From: Chitinophagaceae bacterium
Lineage (GTDB): Bacteria > Bacteroidota > Bacteroidia > Chitinophagales > Chitinophagaceae
Length of the DNA stretch: 7,049 nucleotides
Assembly: GCA_017882205.1 (NCBI GenBank)
Contig: JADGPY010000033.1
Coordinates: 1-7,049 of the forward strand
Direction of reading: 5' to 3'
Notes under the pieces: model-generated
Databases searched by the model: none
The model's input: only the letters and a program-made list of their open reading frames with translations
What the model was told of the DNA's origin: nothing
Program-made: the position numbers and the translations under genes
In this document: positions 6,730-7,049 of the stretch, in pieces
Position numbering within the stretch: position 1 is the first letter of the stretch
Layout of the letters: each line of letters begins with the position of its first letter

Positions 6730-7049
6730 AGCATCTCATTCCATGCTTTCATTCCACCTTTTAAAGAGAGGAACTCACCTTCAGGAAATTTTCTCTTCAA
6801 TAACTTAACTGCTTCAGCACTTCGCCTACCAGTTGCGCAATAGAGGATGACAGGGTTAGTTTTATCAATATTACTACTTTCACTCTCAAGAAGCTCCATA
6901 GAGATATGTTCACCGCCAATATTGAACACAGCCCTTTCTTCAGTTGTCCTTACATCTATCAGCTGATAAGACAGGTTGCTCATTAAGTTCTTAAGATCTG
7001 TCACCGAAATGCTTTTGACCACTTCAGTTTCTTCCAGCGAAGTAATAAT
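6690..7049 (-). CDS. Rhodanese domain, probably the C-terminus of a MoeB/ThiF-like enzyme, cut by the right edge
   Basis: Counting from the window edge, 119 residues are visible with no stop upstream, so the gene probably begins outside. The rhodanese fold is clear: LIDVR (30-34), NIGGEHI (43-49), VILYC (67-71) with the active-site loop CATGRR (Cys71 to Arg76), and LKGGMKAW (96-103). The catalytic cysteine accepts a sulfane sulfur as a persulfide. A 16-residue tail follows the domain, mostly within the overlap with moaE. The E-R-A-V-F-N-I-G-G-E pattern is typical of rhodanese domains fused to the C-terminus of MoeB/ThiF-type MoaD-activating enzymes, and moaD and moaE lie next door, so I infer such a fusion. 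The alternative is a stand-alone rhodanese of about 110 residues starting at GTG 7022. The domain is certain; the fusion is likely but not visible. Confidence 0.85.
   Translation of the reverse strand: MITSLEETEVVKSISVTDLKNLMSNLSYQLIDVRTTEERAVFNIGGEHISMELLESESSNIDKTNPVILYCATGRRSAEAVKLLKRKFPEGEFLSLKGGMKAWNEMLHGCAATHISPSS

Overview
The window looks like a low-GC chromosomal segment from a member of the Bacteroidota. This is inferred from the GltB, GltD and MoaE sequence style, from AT-rich spacers, and from the near absence of Shine-Dalgarno sequences before clear start codons. No mobile element, tRNA, rRNA or CRISPR array was seen.

Layout. (1) Positions 1-3850, plus strand: the C-terminal half of gltB, cut by the left edge, then a complete gltD. 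Together they encode NADPH-dependent glutamate synthase (GOGAT), the glutamine-to-glutamate step of ammonium assimilation. (2) Positions 3881-4678, minus strand: a family 2 glycosyltransferase resembling the WaaE/KdtX type, convergent with gltD. (3) Positions 4679-5302: a 624-bp stretch without a recognised gene. Its minus strand could encode a 66-residue one-helix membrane protein, followed 9 nt later by a 10-codon frame ending in four glycines. The leaders of these two frames share a 22-bp direct repeat (20 of 22 identical). (4) Positions 5303-6729, plus strand: a TauE/SafE-family (TSUP) permease, moaD and moaE, spaced 18 and 2 bp apart, which looks like one operon. (5) Positions 6690-7049, minus strand: a rhodanese domain that runs off the right edge and is probably the C-terminus of a MoeB/ThiF-like enzyme. 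Its 3' end overlaps that of moaE by 40 bp.

How the genes work together. GltB and GltD form one enzyme: GltD passes NADPH electrons through FAD and iron-sulfur clusters to the FMN site on GltB. MoaD and MoaE form molybdopterin synthase, which makes the dithiolene of the molybdenum cofactor. MoaD must be adenylated by a MoeB-type enzyme and given sulfur, so a MoeB-rhodanese protein next door would close that cycle. The TSUP permease may move a sulfur oxyanion or another anion linked to the same metabolism; its substrate cannot be read from the sequence.

Most of the window is well-known metabolism. The least explained part is the small-ORF stretch at about 4797-5114.
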